Assembly: GCF_017948455.1 (NCBI RefSeq)
Contig: NZ_JAFFSU010000009.1
Coordinates: 1-64,000 of the forward strand
Direction of reading: 5' to 3'
Length of the DNA: 64,000 bases
Source of the DNA: Streptomyces sp. GESEQ-4
Lineage (GTDB): Bacteria; Actinomycetota; Actinomycetes; Streptomycetales; Streptomycetaceae
Part shown: positions 17,934 to 26,490 of the stretch, piece after piece
Numbering within the stretch: the first letter of the stretch is position 1
How the letters are laid out: every line of letters starts with the position of its first letter
Position numbers and translations under genes: made by a program
Notes under the pieces: generated by a model
Told to the model about the DNA's origin: nothing
Databases searched by the model: none
Seen by the model: only the letters and a program-made list of their open reading frames with translations

Positions 17934-17982
17934 GCGGACGGGCCGCCGCCCTGTTCAGACGGGGCAGCAGGCATGAGCAGGC

Positions 17983-18036
17983 GAGGCCGTAGAGAGGTAC
18001 GAGGCCGTAGAGAGGTACGAGGCCGTAGAGAGGTAC
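17983..18036. repeat. Three tandem copies of an 18-bp unit
   Basis: GAGGCCGTAGAGAGGTAC occurs three times without a mismatch (17983-18000, 18001-18018, 18019-18036) between serB and its terminator. Confidence 0.95.
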
Positions 18037-18070
18037 GAGGGGCCCGCACCGGTGCGGTGCCGGGCCCCTC
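18037..18070. terminator. Hairpin between convergent serB and phosphatase genes
   Basis: GAGGGGCCCG (18037-18046) pairs with CGGGCCCCTC (18061-18070); the loop holds a smaller CGCACC/GGTGCG stem. Confidence 0.8.
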
Positions 18071-18085
18071 GCCGGGTCGCGTGGG

Positions 18086-18604
18086 TTATTCGGAGGGTGC
18101 CCAGTAGTCGCGCAGCGTGGCCGTGCCCGGTTCCAGGGACTTCCAGGAGCCCTCGAAGGTCAGGACCGCGAAGGCGGCGGCGGGGAAGCCGCGGCGGCTC
18201 AGCCGCTCCAGGGCGTCACCCTCGGCCGAGCCCGCGAGGATCTCGGCGAGGCCCTGGATGCCCGGGTTGTGGCCGATCATCAGGACGTTCTGCGCGTCGT
18301 CGGGGGTTTCGTTGAGCACGGCGATCAGTTCGCCGGGCGAGGCCTCGTAGACCCGCTCCTCATAGACGGTTTTCGGCCGGTGGGGGAATTCCTGGACGGC
18401 GAGCTTCCAGGTTTCCCGGGTCCGGGCCGAAGTGGAGCACAGGGCCAGATCGAAGGGGATATGGGTGTCGGCGAGCTTGCGTCCGGCGACTGCGGCGTCC
18501 ATGCGGCCCCGCTCAGCGAGCGGCCGCTCGTGGTCGGTCACCTGTGGCCAGTCGGCTTTCGCATGCCGGAAGAGGACGATCCTGCGGGGTTCTGCGACGC
18601 TCAT
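18086..18604 (-). CDS. SixA-type histidine phosphatase
   Basis: Histidine-phosphatase superfamily protein of 172 residues. The catalytic motif is LFRHAKADWP (RHG-type with Ala, as in SixA). Supporting residues are ERPLAERGRMDA, the arginine in SARTRETW, the acidic YEASPGELI, and the second histidine in VLMIGHNPGIQGL. SixA dephosphorylates phosphohistidine in histidine-containing phosphotransfer proteins; actinobacterial homologues have no assigned partner. ATG at 18604 is preferred over an upstream ATG with no ribosome site. Confidence 0.9.
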   Translation of the reverse strand: MSVAEPRRIVLFRHAKADWPQVTDHERPLAERGRMDAAVAGRKLADTHIPFDLALCSTSARTRETWKLAVQEFPHRPKTVYEERVYEASPGELIAVLNETPDDAQNVLMIGHNPGIQGLAEILAGSAEGDALERLSRRGFPAAAFAVLTFEGSWKSLEPGTATLRDYWAPSE

Positions 18605-18669
18605 GCGTCCCAGCTTCGCATGAAACACGCCAACGGGCGCAGGGAGTTGACGGGCGGCTCAGCAGGTGT

Positions 18670-18876
18670 TCAGCGCGATATCAGCTGCAGAATGTGCTCG
18701 ACGAGCCGGGTGATCGCCGGGTTAGTGGTGGCCGCGTGCGCGTCGGACGGGTTGAGTATCACCAGGAGCAGGGTGACGAACGCGAGCGCGGGGAGAGCCA
18801 GGGCCCACCAGGGCAGCCTGATGTCCGGGCGGCCCGAGCGCGCCGGGTGGAGCCGGGTCTGCGTAGGGGCCGACAT
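18670..18876 (-). CDS. Small single-pass membrane protein, hypothetical
   Basis: A 68-residue protein: a polar N-terminus (MSAPTQTRLHPARSGRPDIR), one strong transmembrane helix (WWALALPALAFVTLLLVIL), and a short C-terminal tail (ITRLVEHILQLISR) that could be an amphipathic helix. The start at 18876 follows CACGGAGGCGTC, a good ribosome site. I do not recognise the family. It is followed on the same strand by the SixA-type phosphatase gene, 65 bases downstream. Confidence 0.7.
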   Translation of the reverse strand: MSAPTQTRLHPARSGRPDIRLPWWALALPALAFVTLLLVILNPSDAHAATTNPAITRLVEHILQLISR

Positions 18877-19058
18877 GACGCCTCCGTGAGTCTTCGGGTG
18901 ATCCGTGCCCGCCGCTCGCGGCCACACCTCGAAGTTACGGACTCCCGAGCCCTCAACCCATCCGGTGATCCACCCAGTTGACCCTGACACTCGCCCCCTA
19001 GGGGATGGTGGTGCTAGCCCCACCATCGGCCCCGCGGGCGGTCACGGAGAGGCGATCG

Positions 19059-19178
19059 TCACGGCGAAGCAATGGTCGCGATGATGGCGATGATCACGAA
19101 GATGGCGAAGAACGAGCCGAAGACGAGGAGCATCTTCTTCTGGCCGTTCTGCGGGTTCGGGTCGAGCACTGGCGACAT
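19059..19178 (-). CDS. 39-residue membrane miniprotein (SGM_5486-like)
   Basis: A short frame from ATG at 19178 to TGA at 19059. It encodes a polar N-terminus MSPVLDPNPQNGQKKM followed by one hydrophobic helix LLVFGSFFAIFVIIAIIATI. I recall this DPNPQNGQKKML signature from a conserved streptomycete miniprotein annotated SGM_5486 family, transporter-associated. It sits 49 bases downstream of the MFS exporter gene on the same strand, consistent with an accessory subunit. It is easily missed because of its length. Confidence 0.75.
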   Translation of the reverse strand: MSPVLDPNPQNGQKKMLLVFGSFFAIFVIIAIIATIASP

Positions 19179-19227
19179 GCGCCCAGTGTCGCACCCGCCG
19201 GGCAGGCCCGGCCTGCGGGGGTGGGGA

Positions 19228-20529
19228 TCAGCGGGCCGCCTCGTCCTCCACCGTGCGGTCGCGGCCCGCCAGGACGCCCACGATCATCTGGGGGATCATC
19301 AAGCCGGTCATGAGCGCGATCGGCAGGCCCCAGCCGCCGCTGTGCTGGTAGAGGACGCCCACCAGGAGCGGTCCGGGGATGGAGATCAGATACCCCGCGC
19401 TCTGCGCGAACGCCGACAGCTGGGCGACGCCCGCGCCGGTCCTGGCCCGCATCCCGACCAAGGTGAGGGCCAGCGGGAACGCACAGTTGGAGACGCCGAG
19501 CAGCAGCGCCCAGGCCCAGGCGCCGCCGGCCGGCGCGGCGTACAGGCCGGCGTATCCGGCGAGACCGCAGACGCCGAGCGCGATCACGATCGGGCCCTGA
19601 TGGGGCAGTCGGGTGGCCACGCGCGGGATGACGAAGGCGAGCGGCACGCCCATCACCATCGTGACGGCCAGGAGCAGCCCGGCCGTGCCGGCGGGCACGC
19701 CGGCGTCGCGGAAGATCTGCGCCATCCAGCCCATCGTGATGTAGGCGGCGGTGGCCTGGAGCCCGAAGAAGACGGCGAGCGCCCAGGCGGTACGGCTGCG
19801 GGTGATGCGCAGAGCGGGCTGCACGCGCGCGTGCGCTTCATTGCCGGGCTCCGCGGGCGGGTGCACCTCGGCAGGCGGCTGCGCCCCCCGCTGCCGTACG
19901 AGCGCGATCCACGGCAGTACGGCCACCGCCGCGAGCCCCGCCCACACCGCGAGCCCGGACTGCCAACTGCCGCCCAGGGCGTCGGCCATGGGCACGGTCA
20001 CCGCCGCCGCCGCGGCGGTGCCGAGGGCGAGGGCCATCGAGTACAGGCCGGTCATGGAGCCGACCCGGTCCGGGAACCAGCGCTTGACGATGACCGGCAT
20101 GAGCACGTTGCTGACCGCGATGCCCATGAGGGCGAGGGCGCTGGCGGCCAGGAATCCGGGCACGCTTCCGGCGTACGGCCGGATCAGCAGGCCCGCGGTG
20201 ATGGCGGCCATGCCGGCGCAGACGACCGCGCCCGGCCCGAAGCGGCGGGCGAGCCGCGGGGCCATGACGCCGAACACGGCGAAGCAGAGCGGGGGCACCG
20301 AGGTGAGCAGGCCGGCCACGCTGCCGCTCATACCGAGCCCGTCGCGGACCTCTTCCAGGAGGGCACCGAGACTGGTGATGGCGGGACGGAGGTTGACGGC
20401 GGCGAGCACGATGCCGAGGACGACCAGTCGGGTCGTCCACGCGCGCGTGGAGGTCGGGGATGCGTCTGTCACGGGTGCCGAGCTGCGTATCGTCGGGGGC
20501 TTTGTCGTGCGGGTTTCCTCGCGTGCCAT
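19228..20529 (-). CDS. MFS transporter, CynX/NimT type
   Basis: Inner-membrane major facilitator of about 433 residues with twelve predicted helices. Family traits of CynX/NimT-like exporters are visible: VLGIVLAAVNLRPAITSLGA in helix 1, GLLTSVPPLCFAVFGVMAPRLARRFG in helix 2 and loop (split for reading), and a charged central loop rich in Pro/Glu/Arg (about 220-250). The substrate is unknown; relatives move cyanate, nitroimidazole or other small molecules. Three in-frame ATGs (20529, 20538, 20541) compete; 20529 is chosen because the others abut the palindrome at 20544-20558. Divergent from a GntR gene that probably controls it. Confidence 0.88.
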   Translation of the reverse strand: MAREETRTTKPPTIRSSAPVTDASPTSTRAWTTRLVVLGIVLAAVNLRPAITSLGALLEEVRDGLGMSGSVAGLLTSVPPLCFAVFGVMAPRLARRFGPGAVVCAGMAAITAGLLIRPYAGSVPGFLAASALALMGIAVSNVLMPVIVKRWFPDRVGSMTGLYSMALALGTAAAAAVTVPMADALGGSWQSGLAVWAGLAAVAVLPWIALVRQRGAQPPAEVHPPAEPGNEAHARVQPALRITRSRTAWALAVFFGLQATAAYITMGWMAQIFRDAGVPAGTAGLLLAVTMVMGVPLAFVIPRVATRLPHQGPIVIALGVCGLAGYAGLYAAPAGGAWAWALLLGVSNCAFPLALTLVGMRARTGAGVAQLSAFAQSAGYLISIPGPLLVGVLYQHSGGWGLPIALMTGLMIPQMIVGVLAGRDRTVEDEAAR

Positions 20530-20543
20530 GAGGCCCATCATAG

Positions 20544-20558
20544 AATCATGGGATGATT
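20544..20558. promoter_or_regulatory. Candidate GntR operator
   Basis: AATCAT-GGG-ATGATT is a perfect 6-3-6 inverted repeat in the gap between divergent MFS and FadR-type regulator genes. A further ATCAT lies 3 bases outside it (20537-20541), giving three ATCAT/ATGAT boxes. Occupancy would block MFS transcription or initiation. Confidence 0.5.
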
Positions 20559-20611
20559 GGTTGTCCACCCTCCCGCCACCTGCGGCCGACCGTCCCGTGC
20601 GAAGGTGAGCC

Positions 20612-21307
20612 ATGCCCCTGAGCCACCCCCGCAGGTCGGCGCTGTCCGAGCAGGTCATCGCCGCGCTGCGGAACCAGATCACCTCGGGCGAGTGGCCGGT
20701 CGGCTCGCGCATCCCGACGGAGCCCGAGCTGGTCGAGCAGCTCGGCGTCGCCCGCAACACGGTGCGTGAGGCCGTCCGCGCCCTCGCGCACAACGGCCTG
20801 CTGGACATCCGCCAGGGCTCCGGCACCTACGTGGTCGCGACCAGTGAGCTGGCGGGCGTGATGCACCGCCGCTTCGCCGACGCCGATCCGCGGCACATCG
20901 CCGAGCTGCGCTCCACCCTGGAGTCCGGCGCCGCGAGGCTCGCCGCCGAGCGGCGCACCGAGAAGGACCTCAAGCAGCTCGACGCGCTGCTGGTGCGGCG
21001 CGAGGAGGCGTGGGCGTCGGGCGACGCGGAGGCCTTTGTGGCGGCGGACGCGACCTTCCACCTGGCGGTGGTGGCCGCCTCCCACAACGACGCGATGACG
21101 GCCATGTACGCGGACCTGAGCGAGGTGCTGCGGGACTGGCTGCGCGAGGACGTCGGCCCGGAGCTGACCCCGGAGACGTACATGGACCACACACCGCTCG
21201 TCGACGCGATCCGGACGGGCGACACGGCGGCAGCGGCAGCGGAGGCCGCGAGCTATCCGTTCCTGTGCCGTCCCGGCCGGTTCACAGCGCCCGCTTCCGG
21301 TGACTGA
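20612..21307 (+). CDS. FadR-subfamily GntR transcriptional regulator
   Basis: A 231-residue regulator. The N-terminal winged helix-turn-helix is of GntR type (LSEQVIAALRNQITSGEWPV, PTEPELVEQLGVARNTVREA, GLLDIRQGSGTYVV). The C-terminal FCD ligand-binding helical bundle (about 85-215) carries candidate metal/ligand residues in ADATFHLAVVAASHN and MDHTPLVDAIRTGD. FadR-type members sense small organic acids. Position suggests it represses the divergent MFS gene through the palindrome at 20544. ATG at 20612. Its 3' end overlaps the convergent secreted-protein gene by 26 bases. Confidence 0.92.
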   Translation: MPLSHPRRSALSEQVIAALRNQITSGEWPVGSRIPTEPELVEQLGVARNTVREAVRALAHNGLLDIRQGSGTYVVATSELAGVMHRRFADADPRHIAELRSTLESGAARLAAERRTEKDLKQLDALLVRREEAWASGDAEAFVAADATFHLAVVAASHNDAMTAMYADLSEVLRDWLREDVGPELTPETYMDHTPLVDAIRTGDTAAAAAEAASYPFLCRPGRFTAPASGD

Positions 21308-21635
21308 CCCACACCGAACGGACCTCTTTCCAGCAGCGGCCGGTCAGCCGCACGGTCTGCGCGGGCCCCGCGTCGACCGCGGCGCCGTCGCTGTCGACGT
21401 CCCACCAGCGGTCGCACTCGATGTGCAGACGGACGCTGTCCGTTCGCGGATACGGGTTGTGGCAGAACGCGGTCACGTAGGAGCCGATGACCTTGCTGCG
21501 GCACGCGGCACCGAACGGCTCCGGTGCGGCGGCCTGCCGTACCTTCACGCGCGCGTGGGGCATCGCCTCGTACGACAGGGAGAGTACGAGAGCGATGGCG
21601 ACGGTCACTGAGGCCAGGCTGCGGGAGATGCGCAC
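21282..21635 (-). CDS. Small secreted hypothetical protein
   Basis: A 117-residue protein with a signal peptide (RISRSLASVTVAIALVLSLS). The mature part has four cysteines (AACRSKVIGSYV, TAFCHNPY, HIECDRWWD, GRCWKE), suggesting two disulfides in an extracellular beta-rich domain. The GTG start at 21635 follows GAGGAGGTCCCGTT, a strong ribosome site. I do not recognise the family. Tail-to-tail overlap with the GntR gene is unusual but both frames look genuine. Confidence 0.75.
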   Translation of the reverse strand: MRISRSLASVTVAIALVLSLSYEAMPHARVKVRQAAAPEPFGAACRSKVIGSYVTAFCHNPYPRTDSVRLHIECDRWWDVDSDGAAVDAGPAQTVRLTGRCWKEVRSVWVSHRKRAL

Positions 21636-21749
21636 AACGGGACCTCCTCGGCCGTGCTGGGGAGGGAAGCGTGTGGTGAACGCGTACTTCAGGGTGTGCG
21701 GTGGTGGCCCTCCCGCGCCCGGCGGGTGGGCCGAACGGGTGACACGCCA

Positions 21750-21782
21750 AGGGCCCGCGCCCTTGATGGGAACGCGGGCCCT
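21750..21782 (-). terminator. Terminator of the fabG-fabI operon
   Basis: AGGGCCCGCG (21750-21759) pairs perfectly with CGCGGGCCCT (21773-21782), just after the fabI stop on the minus strand. Confidence 0.8.
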
Positions 21783-21800
21783 CCGGCAGTCGGTCGTGCG

Positions 21801-22568
21801 TCACGCGCCGATGGCGTGCAGACCCCCGTCGACGTGGATGATCTCGCCGGTGGTCTTCGGGAACCAGTCGCTGAGCAGGGCGACGATGCCGCGGCCGGCC
21901 GGGTCCGGGTCCTTGAGGTCCCACTCCAGCGGGGCACGGGTGTCCCACACGGAGGCGAGCTCCGAGAAGCCCGGGATGGACTTGGCCGCCATCGAGCCGA
22001 TGGGGCCCGCGGAGATGAGGTTGCAGCGGATGTTCTGCTTGCCCAGGTCACGCGCCATGTAGCGGCTGGTGGCCTCCAGAGCGGCCTTGGCCGGGCCCAT
22101 CCAGTCGTACTGCGGCCAGGCGTACTGCGCGTCGAAGGTGAGGCCGACGACCGAGCCGCCGTTCTGCATCAGCGGCAGGCAGGCCATGGTCAGCGACTTC
22201 AGGGAGTACGCCGAGACGTGCATGGCCGTGGCGACCGACTCGAACGGCGTGTTGAGGAAGTTGCCGCCGAGCGCGTCCTGCGGGGCGAAGCCGATGGAGT
22301 GGACGACGCCGTCGAGGCCGCCGAGCTCCTCGCCGACGATGTCGGCCAGGCGCCCAAGGTGTTCGTCGTTGGTGACGTCGAGCTCGATGACCTTGGTGGG
22401 CTTGGGGAGCTTCCTGGCGATGCGCTCGGTCAGCGTGGGCCGCGGGAACGCGGTCAGGATGATCTCGGCGCCCTGCTCCTGGGCCAGCTTGGCGGCGTGG
22501 AAGGCGATGGAGGACTCCATCAGCACACCGGTGATCAGGACGCGCTTGCCCTCGAGAATTCCGCTCAT
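21801..22568 (-). CDS. fabI: Enoyl-[acyl-carrier-protein] reductase FabI/InhA
   Basis: Performs the NADH-dependent last reduction of each fatty-acid elongation cycle (type II FAS). The 255-residue protein starts MSGILEGKRVLITGVLMESS, an InhA-like nucleotide-binding segment. It keeps the active-site spacing Tyr154 and Lys161 in YDWMGPAKAALE and the FAPQ and GLTFDAQYAWP segments near the substrate pocket. It lies 5 bases after fabG on the same strand, the arrangement of mycobacterial mabA-inhA. ATG at 22568. Confidence 0.96.
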   Translation of the reverse strand: MSGILEGKRVLITGVLMESSIAFHAAKLAQEQGAEIILTAFPRPTLTERIARKLPKPTKVIELDVTNDEHLGRLADIVGEELGGLDGVVHSIGFAPQDALGGNFLNTPFESVATAMHVSAYSLKSLTMACLPLMQNGGSVVGLTFDAQYAWPQYDWMGPAKAALEATSRYMARDLGKQNIRCNLISAGPIGSMAAKSIPGFSELASVWDTRAPLEWDLKDPDPAGRGIVALLSDWFPKTTGEIIHVDGGLHAIGA

Positions 22569-22573
22569 GGTGA

Positions 22574-23278
22574 TCAGTGACCCATTCCCAGTCCGCCGTC
22601 AACGGGAATGACGGCTCCAGTGATGTACGAGGCGTCGTCCGAGGCGAGGAAACGCACCGCCGCGGCGACCTCGTCCGGCTGCGCGTACCGGCCGAGCGGC
22701 ACCTGCGACATGATCGTGGCCCGCTGCTCGTCGGTGAGCGCCTTCGTCATGTCGGTGTCGACGAAGCCGGGCGCGACGACGTTGAAGGTGATGTTGCGTG
22801 AGCCCAGCTCACGAGCGAGGGAACGCGCGAACCCGACCAGGGCGGCCTTGGAGGCGGCGTAGTTCGACTGACCCGGGCCGCCGTACAGCCCGACCACCGA
22901 GGAGATGAGGACGACACGGCCCTTCTTGGCGCGCAGCATGCCGCGGTTGGCGCGCTTGACGACCCGGAAGGTGCCGGTGAGGTTGGTGTCGATGACCGAG
23001 GTGAAGTCCTCCTCGGACATCCGCATCAGGAGCTGGTCCTTGGTGATGCCGGCGTTGGCGATGAGGACCTCGACGGGCCCGTGCGCGTCCTCGATCTCCT
23101 TGTAGGCCTGCTCCACCTGCTCGGGGTCGGTGATGTCGCACTTGACGGCGAGGAAGCCGGCGGGCGGCTCACCGGAACGGTAGGTGATGGCGACCTTGTC
23201 GCCGGCGTCGACGAATGCGCGGGCGATGGCGAGGCCGATGCCCCGGTTGCCTCCGGTGACGAGAACCGAGCGGCTCAA
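22574..23278 (-). CDS. fabG: 3-oxoacyl-[acyl-carrier-protein] reductase FabG (MabA-like)
   Basis: NADPH-dependent reduction of beta-ketoacyl-ACP in type II fatty-acid synthesis. The 234-residue SDR shows TGGNRGIG, NAGI, catalytic Ser in VVLISSVVG, and Tyr140/Lys144 in YAASKAALVGF. It ends IPVDGGLGMGH like MabA. The only sensible start is TTG at 23278: an in-frame stop lies shortly upstream and no ATG or GTG follows before SVLVTGG. AAAGGGTG precedes the TTG. Operon with fabI. Confidence 0.95.
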   Translation of the reverse strand: MSRSVLVTGGNRGIGLAIARAFVDAGDKVAITYRSGEPPAGFLAVKCDITDPEQVEQAYKEIEDAHGPVEVLIANAGITKDQLLMRMSEEDFTSVIDTNLTGTFRVVKRANRGMLRAKKGRVVLISSVVGLYGGPGQSNYAASKAALVGFARSLARELGSRNITFNVVAPGFVDTDMTKALTDEQRATIMSQVPLGRYAQPDEVAAAVRFLASDDASYITGAVIPVDGGLGMGH

Positions 23279-23516
23279 CGGATCACCCTTTCACTAGCGG
23301 TTGGTTCCCCCGCCCGAACACCTGGATGACAGGCGGCTTCATCGAAAACCTATCGTTCCGCTCCCTTCTGCGGAGAATCGGGCACCGACAGCGGCGAACG
23401 GCACTCACTGTGGGGTCCCTACAGAAAGAGGCGCACGTCAGCCGGAAACCTGTGGTCCCTCGCCGGGATGGGCGACATGATCGGAGCCGACAGGCCACGA
23501 CAGCAGGGAGACCTCC

Positions 23517-25040
23517 GTGCCTCATACGATCGACGAAGCCTTCACGGCGCTTCCGCTACGCGCCCTGGCCGACGCCGCGCTGGCACGCGCGCGTGCGCTG
23601 GGGGCGGAGCACGCGGACTTCCGGTGCGAGCGGGTGCGCAGCGCGTCCTGGCGCCTGCGGGACGGCAAGCCCGCCGGATCGTCGGACACCACCGACCTCG
23701 GGTACGCGGTGCGGGTCGTGCACGGCGGGACGTGGGGATTCGCGTCCGGCGTGGATCTGACGCTCGACGCCGCCGCCAAGGTCGCCTCGCAGGCGGTGGC
23801 GATGGCCAAGCTGTCCGCGCAGGTGATCCGGGCGGCCGGGTCGGACGAGCGGGTCGAGCTCGCCGACGAGCCCGTGCACGCCGAGAAGACGTGGATCTCG
23901 TCGTACGCGATCGATCCGTTCACCGTGCCCGACGAGGAGAAGACCGCGCTGCTGGCGGACTGGAGCGGCCGGCTGCTGGCGGCGAACGGGGTCGATCACG
24001 TCGACGCGTCGCTGCTCACCGTCCACGAGAACAAGTTCTACGCCGACACCGCCGGGACCGTGACCACGCAGCAGCGGGTGCGGCTGCATCCGCAGCTGAC
24101 GGCGGTGTCGGTGGACGCGTCGAGCGGCGAGTTCGACTCGATGCGCACCATCGCGCCGCCCGTCGGCCGTGGCTGGGAGTACGCGACGGGCACCGGCTGG
24201 GACTGGGACGACGAACTCGCCCGGATCCCCGAGCTGCTCGCCGAGAAGATGCGCGCCCCGAGTGTCGAGCCGGGGCCGTACGACCTCGTCGTCGACCCCT
24301 CCAACCTGTGGCTGACCATCCACGAGTCCATCGGCCACGCCACCGAGCTGGACCGCGCCCTCGGCTACGAGGCCGCCTACGCCGGCACCTCCTTCGCCAC
24401 CTTCGACCAGCTCGGCAAGCTCAAGTACGGCTCCGAGCTGATGAACGTCACCGGTGACCGCACCGCCGAGCACGGCCTCGCGACCATCGGATACGACGAC
24501 GAAGGCGTCGAGGGACAGTCCTGGGACCTGGTGAAGGACGGCACGCTCGTCGGCTACCAGCTGGACCGGCGGATCGCGAAGCTGACCGGGTTCGAGCGGT
24601 CCAACGGGTGCGCGTTCGCCGACTCCCCCGGCCATGTTCCTGTGCAGCGCATGGCCAACGTGTCGCTGCAGCCCGATCCCGCCGGGCTGTCCACGGAGGA
24701 CCTGATCGGGGGTGTGGACCGCGGCATCTATGTGGTCGGCGACCGGTCCTGGTCGATCGACATGCAGCGCTACAACTTCCAGTTCACCGGCCAGCGGTTC
24801 TTCAGGATCGAGAACGGGCGGCTGACCGGTCAGCTGCGGGACGTGGCCTACCAGGCGACGACCACCGACTTCTGGGGCTCCATGGCGGCCGTCGGCGGTC
24901 CGCAGACCTATGTCCTGGGCGGCGCCTTCAACTGCGGCAAGGCCCAGCCGGGTCAGGTGGCCGCGGTCTCGCACGGCTGCCCGTCGGCCCTCTTCAAGGG
25001 CGTCAACATTCTGAACACCACGCAGGAGGCCGGTCGATGA
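23517..25040 (+). CDS. tldD: Metalloprotease TldD
   Basis: Catalytic subunit of the TldD/TldE heterodimeric peptidase, which degrades unfolded peptides and matures some ribosomal peptides. The 507-residue protein has the zinc motif HESIGH (H269, E270, H274) followed by ELDRALGYEAAYAGTSFA, and the C-terminal ring of conserved Gly/Cys (GGAFNCGKAQPGQVAAVSHG). GTG start at 23517 after GGGAGACC. Its stop overlaps the tldE start by 4 bases (ATGA), so the subunits are translationally coupled. Confidence 0.95.
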   Translation: MPHTIDEAFTALPLRALADAALARARALGAEHADFRCERVRSASWRLRDGKPAGSSDTTDLGYAVRVVHGGTWGFASGVDLTLDAAAKVASQAVAMAKLSAQVIRAAGSDERVELADEPVHAEKTWISSYAIDPFTVPDEEKTALLADWSGRLLAANGVDHVDASLLTVHENKFYADTAGTVTTQQRVRLHPQLTAVSVDASSGEFDSMRTIAPPVGRGWEYATGTGWDWDDELARIPELLAEKMRAPSVEPGPYDLVVDPSNLWLTIHESIGHATELDRALGYEAAYAGTSFATFDQLGKLKYGSELMNVTGDRTAEHGLATIGYDDEGVEGQSWDLVKDGTLVGYQLDRRIAKLTGFERSNGCAFADSPGHVPVQRMANVSLQPDPAGLSTEDLIGGVDRGIYVVGDRSWSIDMQRYNFQFTGQRFFRIENGRLTGQLRDVAYQATTTDFWGSMAAVGGPQTYVLGGAFNCGKAQPGQVAAVSHGCPSALFKGVNILNTTQEAGR

Positions 25041-26431
25041 GCGCGCGTACAAGCAAGCCGCACGAGGTTGTCGAGCGGGCGCTGGAGCTGTCCCGGGCCG
25101 ACGGCTGCGTCGTGATCGCCGATGAGCAGTCGACCGCCAATCTGCGCTGGGCGGGCAACGCGCTCACCACGAACGGGGTCACGCGCGGGCGCACGCTCAC
25201 GGTCATCGCCACCGTCGACGGCAAGGAGGGCACCGCTTCCGGCGTCGTCTCACGCTCCGCGGTGACCATCGACGAGCTGGAGCCGCTGGTGCGCGCCGCC
25301 GAGGCCGCCGCACGCGGCGCCGGGCCCGCCGAGGACGCGCAGCCGCTGGTCACGGGCGTACCGGCGTCCGAGGACTTCACGGACGCCCCGGCCGAGACGT
25401 CGTCCACCGTGTTCGCCGACTTCGCCCCGGCGCTCGGTGAGGCGTTCGCACGCGCGCGTGCCGGTGGCCGCGAGCTGTACGGCTTCGCCAACCACGAGCT
25501 GGTGTCGACGTACATGGGTACGTCCACCGGTCTGCGGCTCCGTCATGACCAGCCCAACGGGACGCTGGAGCTGAACGCCAAGTCGCCCGACCGTACGCGC
25601 TCGGCGTGGGCGGGGCGGTCGACCCGGGACTTCAAGGACGTCGACCCGGCGGCGCTGGACGCCGAGCTGGCTGTACGGCTCGGCTGGGCGGAGCGGCGGA
25701 TCGAGCTGCCCGCGGGCCGGTACGAGACGCTGCTGCCGCCGACCGCCGTCGCGGACCTGCTGATCTACCAGATGTGGTCGGCGTCGGGCCGGGACGCCAC
25801 CGAGGGCCGCACGGTGTTCTCCAAGCCCGGCGGCGGCACCCGCGTCGGCGACAGGCTCACCGAGCTGCCGCTGACCCTGCGCAGCGACCCGAACGAGCCG
25901 GGCCTGGAGTCCGCGCCCTTCGTGATCGCGCACTCCTCCGGCGACGACCAGTCGGTGTTCGACAACGGGCTGCCGCTGACGCCGACCGAGTGGGTGCGCG
26001 CCGGTGAGCTGGGGCACCTGTTGACCAGCCGGCACAGCGCGGGGCTGACCGGACTGCCGGTGGCGCCCGCGATCGACAACATCGTCCTGGACGGCGGCAC
26101 GGACCGGTCCCTGGAGGACATGGTCGCGAGCACCGAGCGCGGGCTGCTGCTGACCTGCCTCTGGTACATCCGCGAGGTCGACCCGGCCACGCTGCTGCTC
26201 ACCGGCCTGACCCGGGACGGCGTCTACCTCGTCGAGAACGGCGAGGTGACCGGCGAGGTCAACAACTTCCGGTTCAACGAGTCGCCGGTGGACCTGCTGG
26301 GGCGTGCGGCCGAGGCCGGGCGCACGGAAAAGACGCTGCCGAGGGAATGGAGCGACTGGTTCACCAGGGCCGCCATGCCCGCGCTGAGGGTGCCGGACTT
26401 CAATATGAGCTCTGTCAGTCAGGGCGTATAA
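25037..26431 (+). CDS. tldE: TldE/PmbA peptidase subunit
   Basis: Non-catalytic partner of TldD, 464 residues. It keeps the fold landmarks (ANLRWAGNALTTNGVTRG, YETLLPPTAVADLLIYQM, EWSDWFTRAAMPALRVPDFNMSS, the last split across a longer conserved block) but has no HExxxH zinc motif, as expected for TldE. The ATG at 25037 is fused to the tldD stop. Together the pair forms a cytosolic metalloprotease; the natural substrate here is unknown and no peptide precursor gene is adjacent. Confidence 0.94.
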   Translation: MSARTSKPHEVVERALELSRADGCVVIADEQSTANLRWAGNALTTNGVTRGRTLTVIATVDGKEGTASGVVSRSAVTIDELEPLVRAAEAAARGAGPAEDAQPLVTGVPASEDFTDAPAETSSTVFADFAPALGEAFARARAGGRELYGFANHELVSTYMGTSTGLRLRHDQPNGTLELNAKSPDRTRSAWAGRSTRDFKDVDPAALDAELAVRLGWAERRIELPAGRYETLLPPTAVADLLIYQMWSASGRDATEGRTVFSKPGGGTRVGDRLTELPLTLRSDPNEPGLESAPFVIAHSSGDDQSVFDNGLPLTPTEWVRAGELGHLLTSRHSAGLTGLPVAPAIDNIVLDGGTDRSLEDMVASTERGLLLTCLWYIREVDPATLLLTGLTRDGVYLVENGEVTGEVNNFRFNESPVDLLGRAAEAGRTEKTLPREWSDWFTRAAMPALRVPDFNMSSVSQGV

Positions 26432-26490
26432 CCTCGTAGTCGGCTGTCGCTCGACGGCCGACAAGATCGCTTCAGGGAGATACGAGAACC

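Noticed and set aside
26432..26490. T-box or other leader regulating tyrS
   Set aside because: The gap is only 59 bases, with no T-box bulge or anti-terminator, so no such element fits.
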